A stretch of DNA of 64,000 bases from Oscillospiraceae bacterium CM. GTDB taxonomy: Bacteria; Bacillota; Clostridia; Oscillospirales; Oscillospiraceae. A program made the translations under genes and the position numbers. The notes below the pieces were generated by a model. It saw only the letters and a list, made by a program, of their open reading frames with translations. It did no database searches and was not told the DNA's origin. The stretch is from assembly GCA_022870705.1 (NCBI GenBank), contig CP072107.1:680501-744500 (forward strand), written 5' to 3'. This document shows, one piece after another, positions 8,823-17,102 of this stretch (position 1 is its first letter; every line of letters begins with the position of its first letter).

Positions 8823-8871
8823 TTGACTTTTTAGGAACCGTGGTTTACATTAAAAGCGACCGCGGTTCCTA
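8823..8871 (+). promoter_or_regulatory. Promoter with overlapping inverted-repeat operator
   Basis: TTGACT (8823-8828), a 17-base spacer and TACATT (8846-8851) form a good promoter 28 bases upstream of the ribosome site of the methyltransferase gene. A 13-base inverted repeat with one mismatch (8832-8844 and 8859-8871, arms TAGGAACCG..GGT) brackets the -10 box, so a dimeric repressor bound here would block RNA polymerase. The adjacent TetR gene is the obvious candidate binder. Confidence 0.75.
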
Positions 8872-8898
8872 AAATTATTTCGTCAAGGAGGAGTGTAT

Positions 8899-10059
8899 AT
8901 GGAAAACGAGCTTCTATACCAGGAAAGACTCAATCGCGTCATGGCGGCGGCTGAGTGTGCGCAGCCCGACAGGGTCCCGGTGATCTCCTTTATGGAGAAC
9001 TATGCGATCGGTTATGCCGGGGCAACGCTTGCCCAATGTACGGAAAATCCCCAGTTCGAAATTGAAACAATGGCAAAAGTCCATCAGGATGTCTATTTTG
9101 ACGCCGCTTTTATCAGCATGATCACGCATCCTATTCGAGTCGACAATATCCTTGGCAACGACGACTACTTCACGGCAGACGACGGCATTACGCTTCAGCA
9201 CAAGGAATTCTGCCCGATGACGGCGGAAGAATTAACGGTGTTCGCGGAAGACCCGTACGCCTATCTCTACAACGTGCACTTTGTCAGAAAGTTCCCAAAT
9301 CTCCGCGGCACGGCCGAAGAGCGGAAAAAAGTGATCGCCGCGTCGCTCGGCGAAGTGCTGGCGTATGCAAAAAAGAGCGAGGACTCTACAGCGTATTTCA
9401 AAGAAAAGCTTGGCATGCCAATGTGCACAATGGGGCTGAGCATTGCCCCGGCTGACTGGTTCTTCGATTATTTCAGAGGATTTTCTGAGACGATGTATGA
9501 CATCAGGCGCCATGCAGACGCGTTTAAAATTGCCGTGAAGGCAGCGATTCAGTTGTCGGCGACCTTCTCTGGTCTTGGCATGCCGCAGCTCCCGCGCTTC
9601 CCATGGACATTAACGCCCCTACATATGCCGACGTTTCTGAGTATCAAGCAGTTTGAAGAGTTTTACTGGCCGACTTATAAAGAATACCTTCTCAATGTCC
9701 ATGCCAGAGGCGGCCATGTCGCGGCTGTTCTGGAAGGCGAATGGGATCGGTTTATGCCGTTTTTTGAGGAGCTGCCGGATAAGCTTTTCATCATGCAGCT
9801 GGAGAATTCTGACGCCGTCGCCGCAAAGAAACGGCTTGGCGGAAAAGCCTGCGTCGGCGCGGGTTTCCCGGTCAGCCTGCTCCGAGACGGGACAAAGCAG
9901 CAATGCATCGACGCCGCCAAGTATTTAATCGACGAGTGCGCCCCGGGCGGCGGGTTTTTTATCTCCACAAGCAAACAGCTCATTTCGCCCAACGATGTCA
10001 AGATAGAAAACTATCGAGCAGTTAATGAATTCATTCACGACTACGGCGTTTATCATTAA
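8899..10059 (+). CDS. UroD-fold methyltransferase (MtaA/CmuA/O-demethylase-like)
   Basis: The protein (386 residues from ATG 8899, chosen because AGGAGG ends 7 bases upstream; an in-frame GTG lies at 8893) belongs to the uroporphyrinogen-decarboxylase fold family. Followed directly by a corrinoid protein and a pterin methyltransferase, it is best read as methyltransferase I or II of a corrinoid-dependent demethylation system, as in vanillate or veratrol O-demethylases. The HxC zinc motif of MtaA is not seen: the expected place reads GGHVAAVLEGEW and the C-terminal cysteine is missing. The methyl donor is not deducible. Confidence 0.8.
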   Translation: MENELLYQERLNRVMAAAECAQPDRVPVISFMENYAIGYAGATLAQCTENPQFEIETMAKVHQDVYFDAAFISMITHPIRVDNILGNDDYFTADDGITLQHKEFCPMTAEELTVFAEDPYAYLYNVHFVRKFPNLRGTAEERKKVIAASLGEVLAYAKKSEDSTAYFKEKLGMPMCTMGLSIAPADWFFDYFRGFSETMYDIRRHADAFKIAVKAAIQLSATFSGLGMPQLPRFPWTLTPLHMPTFLSIKQFEEFYWPTYKEYLLNVHARGGHVAAVLEGEWDRFMPFFEELPDKLFIMQLENSDAVAAKKRLGGKACVGAGFPVSLLRDGTKQQCIDAAKYLIDECAPGGGFFISTSKQLISPNDVKIENYRAVNEFIHDYGVYH

Positions 10060-10073
10060 AAGGAGAGTGCAGG

Positions 10074-10190
10074 ATGGCTGAGAAAACAAATTATGAATTG
10101 CTGCAGGAAGCAATGAACGAAATGCTGCCGCCTGACGACGGGCTGAAATACGCAATATCGCAGCTGTATACATTATTACTTATTTTATAA
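10074..10190 (+). CDS. 38-residue small protein in the methyl-transfer operon
   Basis: An ATG 8 bases after AGGAGAG opens a 38-codon frame between the methyltransferase and corrinoid-protein genes, filling an otherwise empty 150-base gap. The N-terminal half is acidic and helical (AEKTNYELLQEAMNEMLPPD) and it ends in a short hydrophobic tail (LYTLLLIL). I do not recognise it. The ribosome site and its fit in the gap support translation; it could be a small subunit or a decayed remnant of a longer gene. Confidence 0.5.
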   Translation: MAEKTNYELLQEAMNEMLPPDDGLKYAISQLYTLLLIL

Positions 10191-10210
10191 ACAGGTTGGG
10201 AGGTTCTATG

Positions 10211-10846
10211 ATGATTGATATTAATAAGCTCCAGACGGCAATGGGAGACCTGGAGGAAGACATTGTCGTTGACATGGCGCAAGAGATTATGGCAAACGGC
10301 GGCGCTGGCGCGGCGGAAGCCGTTGAGGCTTGCAAGGCCGGTATGGAAACGGTCGGCAGCCGCTTTGAATCGGGGGACTACTTTGTGTCCGACCTCATCT
10401 ATGCCGGTGATATTTTAACAAAGGCCATCAAGATTATGGCGCCCGCGCTGAGCAGCGGCGGCGGCGAGAAGACCGGAAGAGTGATTCTCTGCACCGTCAA
10501 GGCGGATTTGCACGATATCGGTAAGAACATCGTCAAAGCGCAGCTGGAATCCTCCGGATTCGAGGTACTGGATTTAGGAATTGACGTGCCGCCTGAAGTG
10601 ATCGTCAAAACGGCCAAAGAAGAGAACATCGATATTATCGCCCTCTCCGGTGTTTTGACGCTGGCGCTTGACTCCATGAAGGCGACTGTTGATGCCTTCA
10701 AAGCCGCCGGGATGCGTGACAAGGTTAAAATTATTATCGGCGGCGCGCCTGTTACCGAGCAGGCTTGCATCGGCACCGGTGCCGACGAGTGGGCAATCAA
10801 TCCGCAGAAGACGGTGAGCGTCTGCACGGCTTGGTCTAAAAAATAA
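10211..10846 (+). CDS. Corrinoid (cobalamin-binding) methyl carrier protein
   Basis: The protein of about 211 residues has the MtaC/MtvC layout: an N-terminal four-helix cap (about 1-85) and a C-terminal B12-binding Rossmann domain with the lower-ligand motif DLHDIGKNIV (DxHxxG), LSGVLTLALD and IIGGAPVT. It carries the methyl group on cobalt between the substrate methyltransferase and the pterin methyltransferase. GGGAGG is 7 bases before ATG 10211; ATG 10208 is the other option. No activator (RamA-like) gene is nearby. Confidence 0.94.
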   Translation: MIDINKLQTAMGDLEEDIVVDMAQEIMANGGAGAAEAVEACKAGMETVGSRFESGDYFVSDLIYAGDILTKAIKIMAPALSSGGGEKTGRVILCTVKADLHDIGKNIVKAQLESSGFEVLDLGIDVPPEVIVKTAKEENIDIIALSGVLTLALDSMKATVDAFKAAGMRDKVKIIIGGAPVTEQACIGTGADEWAINPQKTVSVCTAWSKK

Positions 10847-10860
10847 GAAAAGGTGTCCTC

Positions 10861-11670
10861 ATGATCATAATTGGTGAAAAAATTAACGGCGCAATCCCTA
10901 AAACGGCGGAAGCCATCAAAAATCGGGATGAGGCGTATATTGTCGGCCTCGTCAAAGCGCAGGAGGAGAATGGTGCGGATTATCTGGACGTCTGCGCAGG
11001 GACCTCCCCGGAGGAAGAGTATGACGCGCTTTGCTGGCTTCTCGACATCGTTCAGAAACACGCGACGAAGCCGCTTTGCATTGACAGCCCGGACCCCATT
11101 ATGCTGATTCGGATTTTCCCCCAGCTCAAAAAGCCGGGTCTTCTCAATTCCATCTCGATGGAAGGGGAGAAGTGCCAGCTGCTGCTGCCGCTCTTGAGAG
11201 ACAACCCGGAATGGCAGGTCGTCGCGCTGGCTTGCGATAACGGCGGCATCGCCGCCTCGGCAGACGACAAGGTGCGCATCGCCTTTGACCTTGTTGAAAA
11301 GGCGGCGGAATACGGCGTCGGGCCGGAGCGGATTCATATCGACCCGTTGGTGCTGGCGCTCTCGGCCGTTAACGACTCGGCCGTCCAGTTTTGCCAGGCG
11401 ATACGACGCATCAAGGAAAAGTATCCAACGGTCAACATCACGGCGGCGCTCTCCAATGTCTCCTTTGCGATGCCGGAGCGGAAGCTCGTAAACCGCAGCT
11501 TTCTGACGATGTCGATGATGTCCGGCCTTGACTCCGTTATTGCCGACCCGGCAAACAAAGATATTATCGGCACCATTTTCGCGACGGACGCGCTGTTAGG
11601 GCGCGACCGCTTCTGCCGCCAGTACAACAAGGCCTTCAGAGAAGGAAAGCTTGCCACGGCAAAAAAATAA
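10861..11670 (+). CDS. MtrH/AcsE-like methyl-THF:corrinoid methyltransferase
   Basis: The 269-residue pterin-binding TIM-barrel protein starts MIIIGEKINGAIPKTAEAI, typical of the methyltetrahydrofolate methyltransferase family (AcsE, MtrH, MtvA). The core has YLDVCAGTSPEEE, IDSPDP, AALSNVSFAMPER and GLDSVIADP. It would move the methyl group from the corrinoid protein to tetrahydrofolate, giving methyl-THF, which could enter the Wood-Ljungdahl methyl branch. It starts 14 bases after the corrinoid gene and is the last gene of the operon. Confidence 0.92.
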   Translation: MIIIGEKINGAIPKTAEAIKNRDEAYIVGLVKAQEENGADYLDVCAGTSPEEEYDALCWLLDIVQKHATKPLCIDSPDPIMLIRIFPQLKKPGLLNSISMEGEKCQLLLPLLRDNPEWQVVALACDNGGIAASADDKVRIAFDLVEKAAEYGVGPERIHIDPLVLALSAVNDSAVQFCQAIRRIKEKYPTVNITAALSNVSFAMPERKLVNRSFLTMSMMSGLDSVIADPANKDIIGTIFATDALLGRDRFCRQYNKAFREGKLATAKK

Positions 11671-11743
11671 GTCGTCTCGCAGTGCTGGCAAAAAGCTTAT
11701 GAAATAAGGACGCCTTATTTTCATATGATATCCCTCTGGTTAT

Positions 11744-11783
11744 ACAAACTGCCATAGCTCATCGTCCAGCTATGGCAGTTTGT
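11744..11783. other. Perfect 16-bp hairpin between methyl-transfer operon and AKR gene
   Basis: ACAAACTGCCATAGCT (11744-11759) and its exact complement (11768-11783) flank an 8-base loop. There is no T-run on either side, so it is not a standard intrinsic terminator; a smaller 8-bp hairpin at 11702-11720 ends in TTT and may act as one. The 222-base gap otherwise holds only the ribosome site of the next gene. Confidence 0.6.
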
Positions 11784-11892
11784 ATTGCCATATAGTACCG
11801 GTATTAAATATCATCATGGCACCTCTTGACTTCCTATATACTTGAAGATGTATACTGATAGAGGATCATGATTTGGAAATGGAGTGAGAATT

Positions 11893-13035
11893 TTGGAATA
11901 TGCGCCTTATGGAAAAACAGGGATGACGGTATCGCGTTTCGGCCTCGGCTGCATGCGCTTTCCCGATGATGAAAAAGAAGCCATCGCCATGGTCCGATAT
12001 GCTATTGACAACGGCGTCAATTATCTGGATACGGCTTATGTTTATGAGGGCAGTGAGGTCACGACAGGCAAAGCGCTGAAAGACGGCTACCGCGGAAAAA
12101 CGTACCTCGCCACGAAAAGCCCGATCTGGAAGATCGGAAAACATGAGGATTTTGAAAAATACCTCGACGAGGAGCTCCGAAGCCTTGGGACGGATTATGT
12201 CGATGTCTATCTGCTGCACAATCTCTACCCGGATAATTGGGAGAAGGTGAAGCGGTACGATGGCCTTAAGTTTTTAGATAAGATGATCGAAAAGGGGAAA
12301 ATCCGCCACAAGGCGTTTTCCATCCATAGTACGCTGGAGCATTATAAAGAGATCGTCGATGCCTATGACTGGGAAATGTCACAGATTCAGCTTAATATCC
12401 TCGACACGCACATGCAAGCCGGCCTTGAAGGGCTTCAATACGCAGCAGCTAAGAGCCTCGCCGTCGTCATCATGGAGCCGCTGCGCGGCGGGGCAATCCT
12501 GGGCAATGTCCCTCCAGAGGTCTCGGCGATGCTTGCCGCATATCCCGAAAAAAGGCCGCTTGTCGAGTGGTGCTTCCGCTGGCTGTACAACATGCCGGAG
12601 GTGACGCTTGTTTTAAGCGGCACGAGCACGATGGATCAGCTCAAGGATAACCTGAGAATTTTTGAAGAGGGTAAGCCCGGCGTCATGAACGCCGAGGACC
12701 TGGCGCTCATTGCAAAGATCAAAGAGGCGTATGATGCCAGACGCAGCATCGGCTGCACAGGCTGCCGGTACTGCATGCCTTGCCCGCAGGGCGTCAACAT
12801 CCCCGAAATCTTCAAGCTTTTTAACAGCTTTCAGTTTTCAAAACCGTCCTTAATCGACCCGCTCGTCTATCAGGAAACGTTTTTGCCCGAAGGTACCGGT
12901 GCCGACCGGTGCGTCGCGTGCGGTCTGTGCATGGAGCACTGCCCGCAGACGCTTGCGATTCCCGAGCTGCTGCAATTGGCGCACACCGAGCTTTCCGAGG
13001 ATATGGAGTCATTCATTAGATATGTGACGCAGTGA
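11893..13035 (+). CDS. Aldo/keto reductase with C-terminal 2[4Fe-4S] ferredoxin domain
   Basis: The N-terminal 270 residues are an aldo/keto reductase barrel (YGKTGMTVSRFGLGCMRFP, NYLDTAYVYEGSE with the catalytic-tyrosine region, DVYLLHN). The C-terminus carries two cysteine clusters, CTGCRYCMPCPQGVNIP (about 287) and CVACGLCMEHCP (about 339), typical of the clostridial iron-sulfur AKR family. The start is placed at TTG 11893, 8 bases after GGAG; an in-frame GTG at 11884 overlaps that site. Substrate unknown. It ends 110 bases before a convergent gene. Confidence 0.88.
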   Translation: MEYAPYGKTGMTVSRFGLGCMRFPDDEKEAIAMVRYAIDNGVNYLDTAYVYEGSEVTTGKALKDGYRGKTYLATKSPIWKIGKHEDFEKYLDEELRSLGTDYVDVYLLHNLYPDNWEKVKRYDGLKFLDKMIEKGKIRHKAFSIHSTLEHYKEIVDAYDWEMSQIQLNILDTHMQAGLEGLQYAAAKSLAVVIMEPLRGGAILGNVPPEVSAMLAAYPEKRPLVEWCFRWLYNMPEVTLVLSGTSTMDQLKDNLRIFEEGKPGVMNAEDLALIAKIKEAYDARRSIGCTGCRYCMPCPQGVNIPEIFKLFNSFQFSKPSLIDPLVYQETFLPEGTGADRCVACGLCMEHCPQTLAIPELLQLAHTELSEDMESFIRYVTQ

Positions 13036-13091
13036 CAGCGTTACATCTGGCGCATCGCTATGGGGGCTAGAGTATCAGGAAAAAAATGTTT

Positions 13092-13133
13092 AAAAAAGCT
13101 TGTATGCCGGTTTCGGGGCATACAAGCTTTTTT
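13092..13133. terminator. Bidirectional intrinsic terminator
   Basis: A perfect 17-bp stem (13092-13108 with 13117-13133) with an 8-base loop begins with six A and ends with six T, so it can stop transcription from both the AKR gene (plus) and the converging GGDEF-EAL gene (minus). Confidence 0.9.
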
Positions 13134-13144
13134 CGGATCAATCG

Positions 13145-16100
13145 TTATCGGAGGTTGTTTTCAATGTCCTCGGCGCTCATCGGCTTGTAAAAGAAAAAGC
13201 CTTGCACATCGTCGCACTGCTCCGCTTTTAAGAACGCCAGCTGCTCAGCGTTTTCAACACCTTCGGCGATAACCTTTAAATCGAGGTTCTTAGCGAGGTT
13301 GATAATTGTTCGGACAATGGCCTGATCCTTCTCGCTGTCTTCGATGCCGTCAACAAACTGCTTGTCGATTTTGATTTTGTCAATCGGCAGCTCTTTTAAA
13401 CGACTTAAAGAGGAGTAATCCGTCCCGAAATCGTCGATGGCGATCAGGATGCCGAGACTTCTGAGACAGTTCATTAGGCCCAAAACGTTACTTGTTTCGT
13501 TCATCGCGGCACTTTCGGTGATTTCAATTTCCAAAAACGCTGGAGCGAGACCTGTCTTTTTAAGGATTTTGTGCAGATTCTCGGTAAAATTCTGGTTGCG
13601 CAGCTGATAGGCCGATACGTTGACAGCGATTGTTCCGGGGTTTAATCCTGCGTCTTGCCAGGCCTTTGCCTGACGGCACGCCGCCTCCAGCACCCATTCG
13701 CCAATGTCGCCAATCACGCCGATCTGCTCAGCAATTGGGATAAAAACAGCTGGTGAAACGAGCCCGAGCTCAGGGTGACGCCACCGGATTAACGCTTCGA
13801 CACCGATAATTTCACCAGTCGTTAGGCTGACCTGCGGCTGATAATTCAAATAGAGCTCATCACGATCTAAAGCGCGATACAGGCTGTTGGTAATTTTAAT
13901 TTTGCGAAGCACTTCGTTTTTAAGCGCTGTGGTGCAAATGACAAATTGATTTTTTCCGTTTTCCTTGGCTTTGTACATGGCGATATCGGCGTTTCTGATC
14001 AGGCTGTCCATATCGGTCCCGTCAAACGGATACATGGAGATACCAACGCTCGTTGTAAGGTTATATTCCTGCCCGTCGAGACTAAAAGGCTGCTTTAAAA
14101 CCTCCATAATCTTCTCGGCGATGAAGACGATGTCCTCGTCTCGTGCGATATTATTAATCAGGATTAAGAACTCGTCCCCGCCGAAACGCGAGACTGTATC
14201 GGATAATCGGACGGATTTGACAAGCTTGTCGGAAACGGTCTTCAAAAGGGTGTCGCCGCCTTCGTGCCCGATCGTATCGTTAATTGTCTTGAAGGAATCG
14301 AGGTCGATAAAAATGACGCCGAGCAGTTTTTCCGTCCTTTTTGCCAGTGCGATGGCCTGATCGAGCCGATCACGGAATAAGCGCCTGTTTGGCAGACCTG
14401 TCAAATGGTCGTGATAGGCCATAAAGCTGATTTCTTTTTCAGCTTCAATTTTTAATAGGGCATCATTAAAAATATTAGCGATAATTTTTAAAATCCGCAG
14501 CTCGTCATCCACCCATGACCGCGAATTGTTATCGGTATTACACTGCATAATTCGGATGGTGTTCGTCTTTTCCTCAATTGGGATCGCAATGAGCGCGCGG
14601 GTGTTTTCTGCCTGAAGCTTATTTCGGATGCTGATTGCAGTTTCCGGCAAAAGCGAAACGTCCGGGATATAGATCGGCTCATTGTTTGAGAGATGGTTAA
14701 AAAGCCAGGCCATATCCGTCTGTGCGATGGTATACGAAAAACTTGTGCCGATTTGCATTTTGTTGACATTCCAGATATTTGTGCCATCAACCGTATAACG
14801 CTCCGTGTCGACCAAGAGAATGCTGATGCTGTCAATGGCGAAGAGTTTCCCGACAATTCGGATAACCCAGTTCATTTTTTCATCGATATTTGACGCGTTG
14901 ACGTTAATAAAATCAGACGATATCTCGGAAATGAATTTTTGAAGGCGCAGCTGGTCGGCATTCTGCTTAAGTCTATTAATGTAGATTTTATTGATATAGT
15001 AAGCGATGACAAGGGTGAAGCACAAGATGGCAAGACGCCCGATATAATTGGCGCTGCCGATTACTACCGTTGATTCCTGTGTCAGCAGCCAGATCAAAAC
15101 CTGTGTCGAGAGGATTGACACGGATATTGACAATAAAACGACCGGCTTGTTAAAAACCATTGAAATGACGATGAACAGGAATGAAACTGACCAAACTGTC
15201 ACGCTGCCGTAATCGGCAAATAACAATATGATCCCAGGGATTGTGACAAAGATGATACCGATCAGGACGATATCTTTCACATAATTTCTGACCTTGATCA
15301 TTCTAATCACATATATGGCAATACCAAATATCAGAATAGAGCAGCTGGAAAGCAAAGAGCGGTAGATATTCTCAGAACCAGTTAACTGCAAAACAACGCT
15401 CAGGACGCTCCCGAGTATGAGCGCGATGGACAAGAACTGATAGACTTTTCCTTGAGTCGATTTTGTTAAGATCAATTCAGCCTGATTGAAAGGCTCTGAT
15501 GTCATAAGACCATGCTGAATGATTGAATAGTAGATGAAAACGATCGGCACCAATATGATGATGGGGGCGATTTGCGGGATGTTATCCGAAAAAATGATGT
15601 TACCAAAAATATCTGTTATGGAACCGATAATAAATGCTGCCAAAAACGAATAGACAATGGCGTCAGCCTGCTTTTTGATGCGGCGTGATGCGGCGTGCCT
15701 GCCATACAGCCAGATGAGTGTGAGCGAACACATCATGTAAGCGACGTAGTAGATGCTAAAGACCCAGTCCCAAACGCTGCTGTTTGCGACATTAGCCCAC
15801 CCAGCCGCTGTCTCAACAAACCGATAAAGCTGAGCGGCCATGGTGCCGGATATAGCGAAAACATAAACTGTTATGGCGGCGGGCGCATATAGAAGCGGAT
15901 AAAGCCACCATTTTTTCAGAAGTGCCTCCTTTTGAGAGAAAACGAGGGCAAAATGCAGCAAAACGGCAAACTGGGAGCCCCAACCAACGGCGCTAACCCT
16001 TCTCCAAAGAAGACACGTCTCCATATTGGGGGCGTTAATCGCCATTGAAAAGCCGACGGCCCAAAAGGTTAATGCGATGCAAAGGGTAAAGAAAATTCTG

Positions 16101-16213
16101 TTTAGGTTTTTTTTTGGTGCGAGGTATAGAATAAAGCCGCCGATCATCAAACTGATAATACCGGAATAATAAAACAAAATTCGGAGCACGACACTGGCAC
16201 TCAAAAAAATCAC
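13145..16213 (-). CDS. Membrane GAF-GGDEF-EAL cyclic-di-GMP protein
   Basis: The 1022-residue protein starts with a multi-helix membrane region (about residues 1-425, the first part like histidine-kinase 7TM N-termini), then a GAF-like region (about 430-590), a GGDEF domain with intact RFGGDEF (about 674) and an EAL domain with GVEALIRW (about 805), DDFGTDYSSL and AEGVENAEQ. Both catalytic cores look complete, so it could make and degrade cyclic di-GMP. The start lies 50 bases after the bacteriohemerythrin gene on the same strand, suggesting an oxygen-sensing pair. Confidence 0.92.
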   Translation of the reverse strand: MIFLSASVVLRILFYYSGIISLMIGGFILYLAPKKNLNRIFFTLCIALTFWAVGFSMAINAPNMETCLLWRRVSAVGWGSQFAVLLHFALVFSQKEALLKKWWLYPLLYAPAAITVYVFAISGTMAAQLYRFVETAAGWANVANSSVWDWVFSIYYVAYMMCSLTLIWLYGRHAASRRIKKQADAIVYSFLAAFIIGSITDIFGNIIFSDNIPQIAPIIILVPIVFIYYSIIQHGLMTSEPFNQAELILTKSTQGKVYQFLSIALILGSVLSVVLQLTGSENIYRSLLSSCSILIFGIAIYVIRMIKVRNYVKDIVLIGIIFVTIPGIILLFADYGSVTVWSVSFLFIVISMVFNKPVVLLSISVSILSTQVLIWLLTQESTVVIGSANYIGRLAILCFTLVIAYYINKIYINRLKQNADQLRLQKFISEISSDFINVNASNIDEKMNWVIRIVGKLFAIDSISILLVDTERYTVDGTNIWNVNKMQIGTSFSYTIAQTDMAWLFNHLSNNEPIYIPDVSLLPETAISIRNKLQAENTRALIAIPIEEKTNTIRIMQCNTDNNSRSWVDDELRILKIIANIFNDALLKIEAEKEISFMAYHDHLTGLPNRRLFRDRLDQAIALAKRTEKLLGVIFIDLDSFKTINDTIGHEGGDTLLKTVSDKLVKSVRLSDTVSRFGGDEFLILINNIARDEDIVFIAEKIMEVLKQPFSLDGQEYNLTTSVGISMYPFDGTDMDSLIRNADIAMYKAKENGKNQFVICTTALKNEVLRKIKITNSLYRALDRDELYLNYQPQVSLTTGEIIGVEALIRWRHPELGLVSPAVFIPIAEQIGVIGDIGEWVLEAACRQAKAWQDAGLNPGTIAVNVSAYQLRNQNFTENLHKILKKTGLAPAFLEIEITESAAMNETSNVLGLMNCLRSLGILIAIDDFGTDYSSLSRLKELPIDKIKIDKQFVDGIEDSEKDQAIVRTIINLAKNLDLKVIAEGVENAEQLAFLKAEQCDDVQGFFFYKPMSAEDIENNLR

Positions 16214-16263
16214 CCATCCAATTCATACTAGAAGTCCAAACCGTCATGAAAATTTGTCGCCTT

Positions 16264-16680
16264 TTATTCAATGCCGAGATTGTTGAAAAAGTCTTTATAT
16301 TTCATATCAGTTTTTAAAATATGCGCCATAACCCAGCCGTTGATGAAATCAATAATATGCCGGAGCGATTCCGAGCTGCTGAAATTTACGTCGCCATTTT
16401 CAAGGTCAAGAATTTTTTTAATAAACGCTTTGTGGGCGTCACGGTGTTCCTCATAATCCGGATAATGATATTTTTGCATGAGCGATTCTTCGTATGTAAA
16501 ATGGTAGATGGAATAATCCTTGAGCTGGTCAATAACATCCAGGATTTCATCCTTAAAATCGATTTGTGTACAGATGGGCTCTAGAATGTTGAGCTTCGAG
16601 CTGATTTCAAAGAGTTTTTTGTGCTGGTTGTCAATTTCTTTGATATTGCAGCTTGTGCTGTTTCTCCATCTTACTGCCAT
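16264..16680 (-). CDS. Bacteriohemerythrin
   Basis: The 138-residue protein carries the non-heme diiron site of hemerythrins: a first histidine in IDNQHKKLFEISSKLN, the HFTYEESLMQKYHYPDYEEH segment with ligands and the C-terminal AHILKTDMKYKDFF. It binds O2 reversibly and may act in oxygen sensing or detoxification. The start at 16680 is chosen because GGAGAGG lies 9 bases upstream and it gives the usual MAVRWRNS beginning. It lies upstream of the GGDEF-EAL gene. Confidence 0.92.
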   Translation of the reverse strand: MAVRWRNSTSCNIKEIDNQHKKLFEISSKLNILEPICTQIDFKDEILDVIDQLKDYSIYHFTYEESLMQKYHYPDYEEHRDAHKAFIKKILDLENGDVNFSSSESLRHIIDFINGWVMAHILKTDMKYKDFFNNLGIE

Positions 16681-16979
16681 GGGGGATCCCCTCTCCGAAA
16701 ACAACGTGTCGGCTTGAGCTGCCGATTCAACCGGGGCCGTCCTGCCGCTTTAAGCGTTCTATTATGTATATCGGTGCGATTGACCGCAGCATAAGGAGGC
16801 TGCCGGATTTTCTTGGAAAAAAATCGGCGGCTTCTGTCGTTTGCGTTTGCATTTAATTATTGAAAATTAATTCTGACGAATTATATAGACGAAAATTGCC
16901 AAAATTTTATTCGATTTTATAAAATTGAATTTTATATTTATAAAAATCGTTAAATTAGACTAGAAATAAAAAGCGATTT

Positions 16980-16993
16980 TTGATATAAATCAA
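16980..16993 (+). promoter_or_regulatory. CRP/FNR-family binding site upstream of rnfC2-metVF
   Basis: TTGATATAAATCAA is a perfect match to the FNR/CRP-type palindrome TTGAT-N4-ATCAA (arms extend to TTTGAT/ATCAAA). It lies in a very A+T-rich stretch about 110 bases before the rnfC2 start, within the 422-base gap between the hemerythrin and rnfC2 genes. The gap also holds an imperfect hairpin at about 16799-16832 and no gene. Which family member would bind, and whether as activator or repressor, is not shown. Confidence 0.6.
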
Positions 16994-17102
16994 ATGTTGT
17001 GGTGGGTTGCGTTATAGATATGATGTTTTGATATCATAATTTGTTGTTACTGTGTATTCATCCGTATTATTTAATGCATTAAGTTTAGGGGGGAAAATTG
17101 AA

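Noticed and set aside
9925-10173. 82-residue minus-strand frame over the methyltransferase 3' end
   Set aside because: Antisense to the methyltransferase and to the 38-codon plus-strand frame that has a ribosome site; no supporting features.
10399-11337. 312-residue minus-strand open frame opposite the corrinoid and MtrH-like genes
   Set aside because: Spans two real genes and their gap on the other strand; product has no family features and both plus-strand genes are certain.
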